Shown one piece after another: positions 44,624-55,203 of a stretch of 64,000 nt of DNA. A program made the translations under genes and the position numbers. This stretch comes from Evernia prunastri (lineage: Eukaryota; Ascomycota; Lecanoromycetes; Lecanorales; Parmeliaceae): assembly GCA_003184365.1 (NCBI GenBank), contig NKYR01000003.1, forward strand, positions 558,001-622,000, given 5' to 3'. The stretch's first letter is position 1; every line of letters starts with the position of its first letter. Below the pieces are notes generated by a model. The model was not told the origin of the DNA and did not search any database. It saw nothing but the letters and a program-made list of their open reading frames with translations.

Positions 44624-45475
44624 ATGGCACTACGCTCTCCTATCTCTATTAGACTCCCTCACAGTCCTTTTCTTCGCAGCTTTCAAAGCGCAAGTCCTTC
44701 CAGTATCCTAGCAGCCAACGAGCCAGCTCCCACCACCCCATGGTCCAAAAGGCGCTTCTTCTCGGTCTTATCTGCATCGTGCAATGCAGCAGAGCGCCTC
44801 GCTCCTGAAACTCCCACTACGACGTCGCATGGCGATGCTGGCCTCTCGGACTCGCTGCTTTTACGCGCTACTACTCTATCAAGCTGCCGGAGCAGGGCCC
44901 CTAGGGGCAACAATAGTACGGTATTGATAGGTCACCCAAAGATGGTACAGCGAGACGCGAATCTGCGGAGTGGCTGGAAGTGCGTTCTACAAGACCCGCC
45001 GCGGCCGAGCGCCCACATGGCCGTTTTCAGATCGTCTCTCAAGGATTTGCTAGCTGCCTACTCCGCACTAAACATGAAGCTTCTCTTCATAGCTTTCTGT
45101 TCGCTTATTCTTCTCCATATTCTCGATACGCTCGTTATTTGGCTGTCGCAAATCATCATAGATGAGACGAAGCGAGAGTTTTGCAGTCGGTGTGGCAGGC
45201 CATTGATCTCTGGAAGTTGCTACTGGAAGAAAAATGACTCGTCGGACGATCTGCCGATGGAGGATTGGAAGAAGGTTTGCCATTTGTGTTCGAAGGTGTT
45301 GAGGAAGAAGGGGATGAGTCTGATCCCTGTGGAGAGTGCGCAGAGCTATATGGAGAACAGCAGGAAAGCGTGGAGGATGGTTGAGCGCGCGCAGTTTAAA
45401 TCTCTCCTCAATGTTGGTGCGGAAAGGCAGAAGTATGCAAGGGGTGTCGGACCCCGCCTTTTTTGCATAGAATAA
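44624..45475 (+). CDS. Tandem-family zinc-ribbon membrane protein, copy 2
   Basis: 283 residues from the ATG at 44624 (an in-frame ATG at 44465 would add 53). I chose 44624 because it gives a classic basic, Ser/Arg-rich amphipathic leader (MALRSPISIRLPHSPFLRSF) ending near RRFFSV, as in fungal mitochondrial presequences. Then come MAVFRSSLKDLLAAYSAL, a membrane helix (KLLFIAFCSLILLHILDTLV), REFCSRCGRPLISGSCYWKK with the first CxxC, and VCHLCSKVLRKKGMSLIPV with the second. A basic C-terminal extension of about 55 residues follows. Order and spacing match copies 1, 3 and 4. No intron is needed. Confidence 0.65.
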   Translation: MALRSPISIRLPHSPFLRSFQSASPSSILAANEPAPTTPWSKRRFFSVLSASCNAAERLAPETPTTTSHGDAGLSDSLLLRATTLSSCRSRAPRGNNSTVLIGHPKMVQRDANLRSGWKCVLQDPPRPSAHMAVFRSSLKDLLAAYSALNMKLLFIAFCSLILLHILDTLVIWLSQIIIDETKREFCSRCGRPLISGSCYWKKNDSSDDLPMEDWKKVCHLCSKVLRKKGMSLIPVESAQSYMENSRKAWRMVERAQFKSLLNVGAERQKYARGVGPRLFCIE

Positions 45476-45556
45476 ATTCCTCTCATACCTTGTACAAGAA
45501 CTAATGTATTCGCTCTCTTTTTCCAGCTCATACCGTGACATTCTAGTCCAGTCACG

Positions 45557-46435
45557 ATGCCTCGCGCCTACTTTCCCATGTGTCCCTCCACGATTCGAAT
45601 TCCCGCTATCAGATACTCTCGCATCTCTCCCGGCACATTTCATCACGCTCGTTGCAGAATACAAGCAAGAAAGACCACACCTATCTCTTCCCTCCTACCA
45701 GCACCCCGCAGTGAGGTCAAATGCTTCGCCAGCCGAATTTCTGCTCCATCGTCGCTTGACAACAATATTTCCTCTATAGAAGCCTCTTTCCGTACTGCTG
45801 CCCTCCCATGCCCAGCCATTTCGACTCAGCGACAAAGCCGTCTAATCAGTCATTCTTCGAGCGACAACAAAAACAAATGCTATGACAACAACGACAGCAA
45901 TAGCGCACTCAGATCGCGCTCGAACGATTGGCAGACAGAGACGGAGACTTCGTCGAACGGCTCGAAATGGGCCCTACCACCAAATCAGCAGTCTAGCGCA
46001 GATACGTTCGTTATCGTTAGATCGACGTTCTGGGAGTCTTTGTGGCAGGAGATGAATGAGGCTCGCGAGGGCAAGCGGAAATTGTCAGCGCGTGTCGTAG
46101 CTCTAGCCATGCTACCACTTGTCCTTGCGGATACGCTCTTTCTGATACATACAACGATGGAGTCGGCGTCTAAATGTGGCAGATGCGGTAAATGTGGTAG
46201 ATGCGGCGTGCAGATGGATCTTGAACGCTGCTTCTTGCGCGACGAGTCACAGCAAAGTTGTTCTCCGAGTCCTCGCAACCTTGTTTGCTCGGCGTGTGCG
46301 GATGCATTAAGAGCGAAGGGGCATGTCTTGAGAGCTGTTAGAATTTCCCCTAATTCGTTGTCTAACCCTGATGCGAACGAACGGGTATGTGAACAGGTTG
46401 TAGTTGAAGCAGCGAGGCGAGAGGAGGAGACGTAG
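45557..46435 (+). CDS. Tandem-family zinc-ribbon membrane protein, copy 3
   Basis: 292 residues, 82 bp downstream of copy 2. The leader is basic and Ser/Arg-rich (IRIPAIRYSRISPGTFHHAR). It is followed by TFVIVRSTFWESLWQEMNEA, a membrane helix (VVALAMLPLVLADTLFLIHT) and a ribbon whose first half is expanded: KCGRCGKCGRCGVQMD has three CxxC-type Cys pairs from an 18-nt tandem duplication (46172-46207). The second half is LVCSACADALRAKGHVLRAV. The IVRSTFWESLW phrase closely matches SVRSSLWESTL of copy 1, which argues for common descent. Function unknown. Confidence 0.65.
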   Translation: MPRAYFPMCPSTIRIPAIRYSRISPGTFHHARCRIQARKTTPISSLLPAPRSEVKCFASRISAPSSLDNNISSIEASFRTAALPCPAISTQRQSRLISHSSSDNKNKCYDNNDSNSALRSRSNDWQTETETSSNGSKWALPPNQQSSADTFVIVRSTFWESLWQEMNEAREGKRKLSARVVALAMLPLVLADTLFLIHTTMESASKCGRCGKCGRCGVQMDLERCFLRDESQQSCSPSPRNLVCSACADALRAKGHVLRAVRISPNSLSNPDANERVCEQVVVEAARREEET

Positions 46436-46883
46436 TGGGAGCAAGACCGAGGATCTTTTTTCGACGTGAATTCGAGGGGATGTGGTGCAGTCCTTCTCCA
46501 CTCTAGAGTAATTTAAGTAATGATAGTCTTGGGCATACCTTTACTTAGATACTGTCTAAGCAGAATCCCCGTCTCTACGTCGTTTCCAACAATAGGCAGT
46601 CCTGCGATAGACATTTATCGCTGCGTCGAAACCAGGAGCTCGAGCAAAGCTCTGACGACAGATACATATAGGGAAAATCCTCTAACTTGCGTAATTTCGT
46701 TTTGTAAGGAGAGGAATTCCTCGATTGTATTGCTTTCTAACCGTACTTACCTAGCTCGGTCAATGCAAGGGGTGACCAACAAGCCCGCTTCCGCCTTAAA
46801 TGTATTAAACCGCCAATCGAGCTCCTATTTGATCGATTTCTCTATTATATGCTATACTATGCTGTGGTGGTATCGATTCAATC

Positions 46884-47627
46884 ATGACTTCGCAAGCATC
46901 CTCCAATCTCTTCCGACATTTCTCGACATTCCGAGCTCCCTCCATCGTATCCTATCGGACTGCTCTCCGCGCTTTCCACACCGCTCCTTTCAGCACCCCA
47001 GCTCACCAGCCGGCCCCATTGCATGTGAGGTCTGCGCTCACCCAATCCTACTCATCAGTGTCGCGCACCGCTGCTGCAGAGTCCGCTCGAAGAGTTCCTG
47101 CGACTTCTCATGCCCCTAGCAAGCCACCGCATCCATCTTGTTATACTGCTGCTGCTATTCCAAGCCTAAGTATACAGCTCGAACGCCAAAATCCCCGGAA
47201 TCGTCCTCTCTCTGGCAACGAGCGAGCTTTTAAGGTCCACCTAGAGCGACATCCTACGCTTACGTTGGGCGCTTGGAAATGGTCCCTACTACAATGTCCA
47301 CTGGCAGACGCGGGTAGGATTGTCATCAGATCGTGTGGTTTCTGGCAACTTCTATATAACCTACGTCAGACCAAGATTTCAATCCCGGTGTCTTGGTGGT
47401 GGATAGCATTATTGCCCACTGCACTCATTATAGATCATCTCATGATGGTGGATCTAACGAAGCAAAACTGCGGTAGATGTGGAAGAGAAAGAGATCCCGA
47501 TGGCTGGTACTATGCGCTTCTGGATATGCCCCCATGCGAAATCTTTTGCTCGGCGTGTTCGAAAGTTCTGGAGACGGAAGGCTTATGGATGGAGCGTCTG
47601 CGGGGGGGGGGAAGAGGGGAATGTTAG
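46884..47627 (+). CDS. Tandem-family zinc-ribbon membrane protein, copy 4
   Basis: 247 residues. The N-terminus is the clearest mitochondrial presequence of the four (SSNLFRHFSTFRAPSIVSYR, then RAFHTAPFST). Then come IVIRSCGFWQLLYNLRQTK, a membrane helix (WWWIALLPTALIIDHLMMV), and the ribbon NCGRCGRERDPDGWYYALLD...IFCSACSKVLETEGLWMERL. The spacing between CxxC pairs (about 27 residues) is near that of copy 2. The frame ends in a run of nine G at 47603-47611 (RLRGGGRGEC), so the last residues depend on the exact homopolymer length. A plus-strand neighbour of copy 3 with a 448-bp gap. Confidence 0.65.
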   Translation: MTSQASSNLFRHFSTFRAPSIVSYRTALRAFHTAPFSTPAHQPAPLHVRSALTQSYSSVSRTAAAESARRVPATSHAPSKPPHPSCYTAAAIPSLSIQLERQNPRNRPLSGNERAFKVHLERHPTLTLGAWKWSLLQCPLADAGRIVIRSCGFWQLLYNLRQTKISIPVSWWWIALLPTALIIDHLMMVDLTKQNCGRCGRERDPDGWYYALLDMPPCEIFCSACSKVLETEGLWMERLRGGGRGEC

Positions 47628-48777
47628 CAAGCCTCGAGACAGCATGGGCCGGTGGACTTGCGCTTTTGTTGTGATCGATGCGCACTCTAAGTGACCGGCC
47701 AGGAGGGTGGCCTGAAGATGGTCCTAGAGATATTTCGGAGTTGTATACATAGTTTCAAGAACATCGCCACTCCCTGAGGTGCTCCCTAAAATCGCTCATG
47801 AGGGAGTTTTCAGGAGTCTTTTGCTGGATTATCATACCGGGGCTGTTCAGGACGTTGAGGCCGATCCCCTCATATATTTCTCTTTGAGCATGTCTTGTAA
47901 CCCCTTCAAATTAGAAGATAGAGGCGACATGTACAGAAAAAATAGCTGAATCGAGGCTGTTAGCCTAAGTTTTGCAAAAGGTTCTACCGTAGGTGCCATG
48001 TTGTTTAGCCTACGTTAGGGCCTACGCGGTTTCCTCCCAAATCATTTTATGGTCTGAAGTGCCGTCTCGTGGTCATTAATGGGTCATCGGTCCCGAACTG
48101 ACCCCTCGGATTCTGATGGGAGCCCTAAAACCATCCTGAAAACCTTCTACGGAGCCCGGCCTTCGCTTGACAGTCTGATAGACTGCTCCACTACTAAACC
48201 CGAAGTATGACTTGACATTCCCAAAGAAGTCTCTTGAGTTTCCAGCGGTGTCCTAAACGTGCCCTGTCAAACTAGCCCGGAAACCGGTATATGTTGGGAA
48301 ATCACGTTGGGAAACGCATGAAATGAATATTGACTTGAAAGTAATGAACGACTGTGTTGCGCTTAAATGGTACATTGTGAAAGATGTTTACATGGTTCAT
48401 GGATGAATGCCATTGTTAATAAGTATACTTCACGGAGATTGGAGAGTGATAGTTAATAATTAATGCAGAGCATGGACCACTCCCGCTTCACATGGATAAC
48501 CACCGGTCAAAATCCCGCGCTCATTGAAGCATTCAGTCTCCATTTCCCTCTCTTCTGTGGGTGTCGGAAACGCGGAATGCCTCTGTCGACGCATCACGTC
48601 TTTAGGTTCTCCGGTCTGTAGAGCCTAGGGCTGGGTTTACCGCCTGTTATTCGCTGCTTTGGTGTTGTAAATGCGTGGTCGGTCGAGCTTGAGGAAGCGT
48701 CTTTTACCTGTCTTTATTGAGACGAACGGGGAGCTAGACAGGCTGGATATAAAATGGGCGGAGCACAAGGGTTGGAA
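47628..48777. other. Intergenic, no open frames of note
   Basis: 1.15 kb free of meaningful ORFs on both strands. Sequence composition is ordinary; no repeat or RNA gene recognised. Confidence 0.5.
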
Positions 48778-50080
48778 TCAGTTGGCTTTATTACATTGGA
48801 TCATAGGCAGACTGCGTTCAGCAGAAGCAGGCCGAATAAGGAAGCAGGTGATACTGTGGTATTGGAATCGGATGGCGACTCCTTTTGGAGACGATGAGAT
48901 TCTAGAACCTTGGGAGAAACGACATAAAACTGTAAAGTCGGCCATGGCATCGAGTGTGTATTTAATCTTGGTGACTGCTGAGGACATGTGACCTGCCTCG
49001 TAGGTTGAAATGGCGTCTCCGATGGTCGCGAGCACTCGGTCAAAGAGCTCTTCATCACTTGGCTCGGGCTGGCAAATACGGGCTATGAGCGGTAAGTTGT
49101 ACTCTTGGCTTACAGGCCCTTCAATGTGGACAGCCTCCAGACCCTGCAGACGGCGAAAGGGCTCCAGTAGTCGACGAACCCGAACACCCACAAGCCTGCT
49201 ACTAGCGTCGGTAACCTTATCGTGTCCGATGTTCACATTCTTAGACTCGAACTTGGTGTCTGCATCGTCTATTGTGTTTGCTTCATGATTAGTGCTTGCC
49301 TCGTTTTTGATTTCTGTATCATTCTCATTCTTTGGTCTACTTTCATTGTCTGCGTCAATCTCAGTGCCTGCTTGCTCCTTGATGTTGTTTTGGTTCTCGG
49401 TAGCTGGCTCTCCTTGAGCAGCGCTTGGGTCCATGTCGTAGCTGATTTCTATCGCAAGTGTCATTTGTGATAGCGATAGGTCATCATACGCATTCTTCGC
49501 CATCATGGCCCAGCAAAATCTCGGCAAATCAGCGCCGGCAACAATGAAACAATTTTCAGTGTACGAGAGATCGAGCGGGTGTGGGTCAGCGATGAACCCA
49601 TTGTCGAAGGCGCTGTATTCCTGCAACAATATTGCCTCCATGACATGACGTGTAAACTTCTTTGCGCTGTCATCGACTGCCAGAATGGGCAAGTTGTAAC
49701 GTTCTTCGCCTGATACAAGCATCCCGGCTGATAGGTCGGTGTATAGGATGTTGGTAGCCTCACGCTCTATCTGTCTACTGGTACCCAGGATTGAGGAATG
49801 GAATTTATAATTATACTGTACCAGTAAAGAGTCCTGATGGCTGGATCAGTTTTGTAGAATCAGTAATACAGTTTGGACTTACCCTTGGACTTTCCTCGAA
49901 GACTTGCTTCGTGTTCTTGGTAGAGAGCAGGTGACGATATATCTCGTCTCGGAGTTCTCGCGGCAAGTTGAGGAATGGAGTCGACATCAGACTTAGAGTC
50001 GTGGTAGCGGAGGTTTCGGGAATTGGGCCAAAGCTAGTGCCATCTGCATTGGTTACGGCCCCCCATTCAAGCGAAGCCAT
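48778..50080 (-). CDS. LPRELRD-family hypothetical protein
   Basis: Exon 1 (50080-49883) and exon 2 (49833-48778) flank a 49-bp intron (donor GTAAGT) and give 417 residues. The protein has the F-box-like core TPFLNLPRELRDEIYRHLLS, then YNYKFHSSILGTSRQIEREA and TNILYTD, the standard order of this Dothideomycete family. A low-complexity acidic Asn/Glu/Asp segment lies in the middle. The C-terminal half (VRRLLEPFRRLQGLEAVHIE) is leucine-patterned. It is a distant relative of the gene at 27178-28645. Function unknown. No lesion seen. Confidence 0.75.
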
Positions 50081-52402
50081 GTGGGTTGGGAGGGTTCGAG
50101 TCTAGCTTTGGTGCTGCTCTTTGACGTAGAGTGTATATAGGTTTTTTTTTGGAAAGAATCGCGCAAGATGGTGTGCGTGCTACTCTTGTGCTACGTGATG
50201 ATCAACAACGAGTCACTTAGTGACAAGGCACAACCGCCTGGGTATGACCTATTCTAACACCTCCTTTGTGATACTTTCAGCTTGGTAGTGTTGAGATTAT
50301 CTGGGAATATGTTGCAAGAGCTGTGGCATGAGTTGGAAGGTAGAGGTTGGGAGGTCCGAAGGGTAAACGGAGATGCCAAAACCTCGGCAATGCACGGTCA
50401 CCTGGTCGGGCATAGTGTTGAAATGCCGATGTGTTCAACATTTATAACACACACGAGGAAGTAGAGGGCAGGATAAAAGGTCGGACCGAAAATTCCTCCA
50501 ATCAGGAGACGCCTGCCTTTGGCTGACTCCTTTGCGACCTTCGCCACGGGAGCCATCTCCCCTGCGTGAGAGGCCACGCCTACCATATTGGCACGCAAAT
50601 AAGCTGCACTTAGTAGAACGAAAGGAACGCGCGTTTCGTCGAGATATATGGACACAGTGAAGATGTTTGTGGAGGGGTGCTGGCAGTACATGTTTGTTAG
50701 ACCTTGTTTGGGGTATTTTGTTTGCCAGACTTCGGGTTCGCAGCACCCACTTCGATCTGTAGCTAGATTGTTATGGCTCCGGCATTGCATACTGTCCGAC
50801 AGTAAAACGGTATAACGGGCCGATTTGGGTCTAAGCTTGCCTGCTTCTGTTGAATCCCGAATCTCGAGGAGCAGATGCCATGGGTCGAAACGAGGAATAG
50901 CAGACTTGATGACTCCGAAGAATCAATTTCCCAAGTCGAGCCGACGAGTCTTGAGGGTCCCAACGGATACCCTCAAATAACCTTCTGCAAGCCATTTTCG
51001 TTCCTAGAGATTTGATTGCAGGCAGGCAGCGGTAAGTGGCGACTTGTGCTCTATTAATTTGACGACAGTCCTCTGAAGGCGTTGAGGCACTCTGTCCTGC
51101 AAAATTCCCCAGATCGTGATAATTTTGTCACGTTCTCCGTTGTCGGTAGAAGTACCGCCTTCAGACAATAGTTCGATCGTTATGGCTTGATTCTCGCTTT
51201 TTCGTGTTTCTGATTCCTTTGCGGAATTTGACTTCAGATGACGAATATAAATAAACATAGATGGCTTAATCACCATTATAGATGATATGGACAAGAACAA
51301 TCATTTGTGTAAAAGGTCTCGCTGGCTTCATCATTGACTTGAAGGTTGGTGTAGAGGATGGACGTGTTGAAACGATATGCACAATTACGTCTCATAGTGT
51401 TCTGAAGATTCTTGGTCAGAGCTCATTCGGGGTCTTGAAGTTCGGAGTATCACCTACCCTTCTAGGGCGCTGGCACCTATATTTGTTATACTCAGTTGAC
51501 AGCACGTAGGTCTCGCAACTCTCGGGGCAATCAGAAAAAAGACAAAAAAACAAAACAAAAACAAAACAAAAAAAAACGGCAGCTTCCTGCTTAGCCATGG
51601 CAAGCAAATCACTTTCGACTCCATGCATAGCACCCCAACCTTCGTACTTCTAGAGGAAGCATTTCTCTTTTCCCTGGAGCTCTGAAAGGCAACGGGAAGA
51701 CATCGTTGGCTCATTTGCCCCCCCTCAAGAAGAAGACATAGCAATTAGTAGCGAATGGATGAAGAATCGATGCCCACTACGAAGGCTACTCCCAGTAAAA
51801 ATCCCCGAATGCCAAGCGCGCCAGTGCCATCGGGGTGGGTCGAGGTCTTGATATACCATACTACTTCTCTGATCGATCCAGTCAAGCTCTATTGAAATCG
51901 TGACGCCGCGTGAGTCGGCAAATCTACTGTGATCGCTAGAAGGTCCTGTTTCAGAAGGGTGCGCGAAATTTTCTTCAGGTCTGAATGTTCCGGACGCAGT
52001 CTATGTTATCACGTGTTGTGCTTGGAGATAGTACGAACAATTGGGCATGACCAGTCAGTACACGCAGCGACAGAATCGAGCCCTGAAGATGCGATAGGCA
52101 AGGAGTGAGCCATCGAATCTGTAAGCAGCTTGAATGGTCCTTTCGAGAAGACGAACGGGGTCCAACGTAGTGTTGGACCCATTGAGATAGCAGGTTGAAG
52201 TCACAGTAGGAAGCAGGAAGAGCAAGAAAAGGAGGAAATGGATTCAATGGCGGTTGAATTTGCTATATACGACTTTGGATCCTATAGCGGCAGGTTCAGG
52301 CATGTCTTCCAGAAGCGTCCCATTCGCGAACAAGGGGAACAGCGGACGTGATATCAGGTTCGGGTAGGATACAGCTGGTTACACGCGACGCCAGAAAGCT
52401 GC
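50081..52402. other. Intergenic with A-rich tract
   Basis: 2.3 kb with no supported gene. 51530-51578 is an A-rich low-complexity tract (AAAACAAAAC units). Frames at 50398-50790, 51004-51300 and 51416-51744 have no recognisable content. Confidence 0.45.
51530..51578. repeat. A-rich (AAAAC)n low-complexity tract
   Basis: Imperfect AAAAC/AAAAAAC units on the plus strand. Confidence 0.9.
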
Positions 52403-53948
52403 CTATAGACGTGGCCTTAATTGCTCCTCCTCGTCACTGTCCTCGTTGATGTATAGAAATGGCCTTGATCGCTCCTCCTCATTGCTGCCCTCGTCGCTGT
52501 CTTCGTCGGTGTCCTCGTCGCTCTCCTCGTCGATGGGCTCTGGGCCAAGCCTATAATCCTTCATCCGACTTTGGTTGGCTTTTGTACTCAGGTCGTAGAA
52601 TCTGCCACCAATCCTCTTTCCATATTTGGGTCCGGATGGGCCAACTTTGACGGCTTGGGCTTTGGAATATGCACCGAGCTATCAGCTGGGTCAGCATGGA
52701 CGATATGAAAGTCTGGAAACTGAAAAGGAATATCCTACCTCGGTGGCCCAATTCCAGTGCTTCCATGATCTCTTCACGCCAGCTTTGAGGCTCTCCACGG
52801 TAATCCAACCCACCCAAGGCTTACTCTCGTTGCTCTTGGTTGCGTTTTCGAGACCTTCGCGGCGTGAGGCGATTTCCGGCTTGGGCGTCCCGTCTTCATC
52901 AGACGCGGTATCTTCTTTGCCGTTCCTCATTTCGCTGATGACGTGGTCATTGTTGATGATATAAGGCTTGATCCCATGCTGATCGGCTCGCTCCAGCACC
53001 TTTTCTGTCCATTCGTCCTCTTTGGCCTCGCATATCTCTTTCATGTCATGCGCGAACTCGAGAAAGTGACCAAGTATCAAGGCGATGTCTCGAATGGGCG
53101 AATCTTCGGCTTTGAAGAGGTTGTCTTTGATGAGGATGTCGATGGTCGTCAGCAGTGCGGTACCGAAGAGCATCACGCGTTTGGCATTTCCCTCTGAGTC
53201 ATCAATTCCTGAAGCGTGGGTTGAGTATGTGCGATAGGGTGCTATGGTCGAGCCACTCACCATACCAGTGGTCCAGGCTCCCTGGCGTACTCAAGAACAC
53301 GCCCATTCCTTCTATGAGTGACCAAATAGCCCATGTGTCCTTGATCTTGTTCTTTACCTGCCTATTGAAGGCCAGGAACTATCGACGTCAGTAGCTATGT
53401 CTAACATCGTAGCAAACACCTCTAATACGTACCATGTTCTCCATCACTTCACATATTCCATATCCATTCCAATCTTTGAAGATATGCATCCTGAAATTGT
53501 CCTGATCGCGTTGATATTGCTCAAGGTCCCATTCCTTGTAGACCTCGAATCCCTTCTTTGTAACGATCCGACTCTCCTCTGGATTTGCATCGGCGTACCG
53601 GCCGCACACGCAGGTCTCGTTCCACGGCGACCCACACTTTTCGACTCTAACAAGACAGAGACACATCCAAGTCTTCCCATCTGCGTCTCCCGGAACCTTA
53701 GTTTCCTTATCTGTAGGGATTGTCTGTTGCTTTGAGGCAGGAATTTTTGCAGCAGGGGCAATCTATGTTAGGAGCATGATTCAGCGGGCGTATGTGTGAG
53801 TTCTTGCCGCAGGTTCGTTCTCTTCCACTGTTGGCTGAGACGCGTCGTTTTTCTTTGATCTTGCTTTGCCAGTGGACGTTCTCTTGGACGCCGGCGCAAC
53901 CTCAGCATTGGCATCTGTCTCTGCTAGCGTCCGTTTCGATCGTGCCAT
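52403..53948 (-). CDS. Conserved-looking Cys-containing protein of unknown function
   Basis: Five exons join in frame: 53948-53808, 53762-53433, 53378-53261, 53208-52739 and 52678-52403, giving 444 residues. The N-terminal leader is Lys/Arg-rich (MARSKRTLAETDANAEV, nuclear-type). A Cys cluster follows: WMCLCLVRVEKCGSPWNETC and VCGRYADANPEES. A mainly helical middle reads FRMHIFKDWNGYGICEVMEN, VKNKIKDTWAIWSLIEGMG and LILGHFLEFAHDMKEICEAK. The end is a long acidic Glu/Asp/Ser tail. Intron 1 has no GT in reach and seems to use a GC donor (GCAAGA) with branch CTCCTAAC; the other introns are GT-AG. A basic start, CxC-rich module and acidic tail suggest a chromatin- or nucleus-associated protein, but I know no family. 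Confidence 0.75.
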
Positions 53949-54200
53949 GATAATTCGCAGTGATCTTGCTTGTGATGGTAGATGCAAGTATGGGGGGCAT
54001 TGAGTAGGTGTGTAAATACTGCGGGAGTCGGCAAAAGCGCGTGACGTTGTGTCCGAGCGCCAAGGCACGTGATCGATTCTTGGCGCGCAGCATTTATGCA
54101 GAGAACAATGCATTGTGCCGTTATGCAATGACAAGACCCGTCAACGGTATCTCATTAGCTTTTTATATATTCTTGTAGCGACTACAATTCAAGCAACGTC

Positions 54201-54295
54201 GGTGGTGTGGTGTAATGGTAGCACGTAACGTTGTGGACAATTTTACTTGCGCATGACAAATCCGTTCCGATCCCGGTTCGATTCCGGGCACCGCC
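54201..54295 (+). tRNA. trnH-GUG: tRNA-His (GTG) with a 26-nt intron
   Basis: Cloverleaf: acceptor arms GGTGGTG and CACCGCC (seven pairs, one G-U), D arm GTGT/GCAC, anticodon stem AACG/CGTT, loop TTGTGG-C as in yeast tRNA-His, T arm CCCGG-TTCGATT-CCGGG. Box A (TGGTGTAATGG) and box B (GGTTCGATTCC) fit RNA polymerase III promoters. The intron follows the canonical site one base after the anticodon, at about 54237-54262. A T-rich terminator follows at about 54355-54365. Confidence 0.9.
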
Positions 54296-54354
54296 AAAAT
54301 CGGAGACTTCATAAGCTGGTTCAAGTCCAGTTTCGAGGGTTCATATTTCTACAT

Positions 54355-54365
54355 GTTTTTTTTCT
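54355..54365 (+). terminator. Pol III-type T run downstream of the tRNA
   Basis: TTTTTTTTCTTTT about 60 bp after the tRNA. An earlier, shorter signal could also serve, so assignment is tentative. Confidence 0.4.
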
Positions 54366-54546
54366 TTTCCATCAGGCTTATCTTCAATTTTTGCACCGCC
54401 TAGGAACACAAATGGGAGCGGGCTAATGATGGTTTACGTTGCCTTGTGAGGAGAAAAAGCAAGCAGTCTTGTACGGAGCGGGGTCGTCACCTTCACGAGG
54501 ATACCCGAATTGTTACTCCAGCAATTCGCCTGAAACCCTTTCGATT

Positions 54547-55203
54547 CTACGGGTGTACTACCATATCCGTCACTCTAGCCAACGGATGCTTCGGCATCCC
54601 TTCATCCCCCCTACCAAATAGCTCCTGTATCCAACCAATCCCCTTATCCCACCAAACGTGTCTTTCCGGCCTCAACTCCTCACGCTCCAAATCTTTCCGA
54701 TCAATCGTCCCCATCAGAATATCCAACATCTGCGGCCAACCCTCCGGCATCGGATGTCTCGAGTACGTCACATTAGTGCCGCAACGTGCGCAAAATGTCC
54801 TCGTTACCCCCTGCGACGGCTTATAGTACGTGAGGAACGAATCCGCTGGGGGCTCGAAGACACCACTCGGTTTGAATAATTCGGTAGCAAGCTCCCAGTG
54901 TCTATCCGCATCGTCATCCGGCAGCTCGATACGGGTCTTCTCTAGCGGTGGTAGGGGAGACGAACGAGGTAGGAGCGAGATGCGGGCGAATTGGGTTGGG
55001 ATGCATGCACCGGCTAGGATCAGAGCACCTGAGGCGCGCCGGCAGTCGTTGCAGTGGCAGAGCGCGAGGAATGGCAGGTGCACTGTTCCTTCCGAGTAAG
55101 GGTGCCATGGTCGTTCAGAGGCTAGAGGGAGGTTGACTTCGTAGCGGATGGCGCGGCAATTGCAACCACCGTGAAAGGTCAGAGGGGTGTCTGGGAGCGG
55201 CAT
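54547..55203 (-). CDS. GFA/CENP-V-domain protein (Mss4-like fold)
   Basis: Single exon, 218 residues. The GFA domain is shown by GGCNCRAIRYEV near the start, CHCNDCRRASGALIL (three Cys and the usual R-SGA), and FCARCGTNVTY. These Cys residues bind zinc in the family. Members are annotated as glutathione-dependent formaldehyde-activating enzyme-like, but most fungal paralogues are not shown to act on formaldehyde. The end WWDKGIGWIQELFGRGDEGM is typical of the ascomycete subgroup. It is intact and of normal length. Its 3' end lies about 250 bp from the tRNA on the opposite strand. Confidence 0.88.
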   Translation of the reverse strand: MPLPDTPLTFHGGCNCRAIRYEVNLPLASERPWHPYSEGTVHLPFLALCHCNDCRRASGALILAGACIPTQFARISLLPRSSPLPPLEKTRIELPDDDADRHWELATELFKPSGVFEPPADSFLTYYKPSQGVTRTFCARCGTNVTYSRHPMPEGWPQMLDILMGTIDRKDLEREELRPERHVWWDKGIGWIQELFGRGDEGMPKHPLARVTDMVVHP

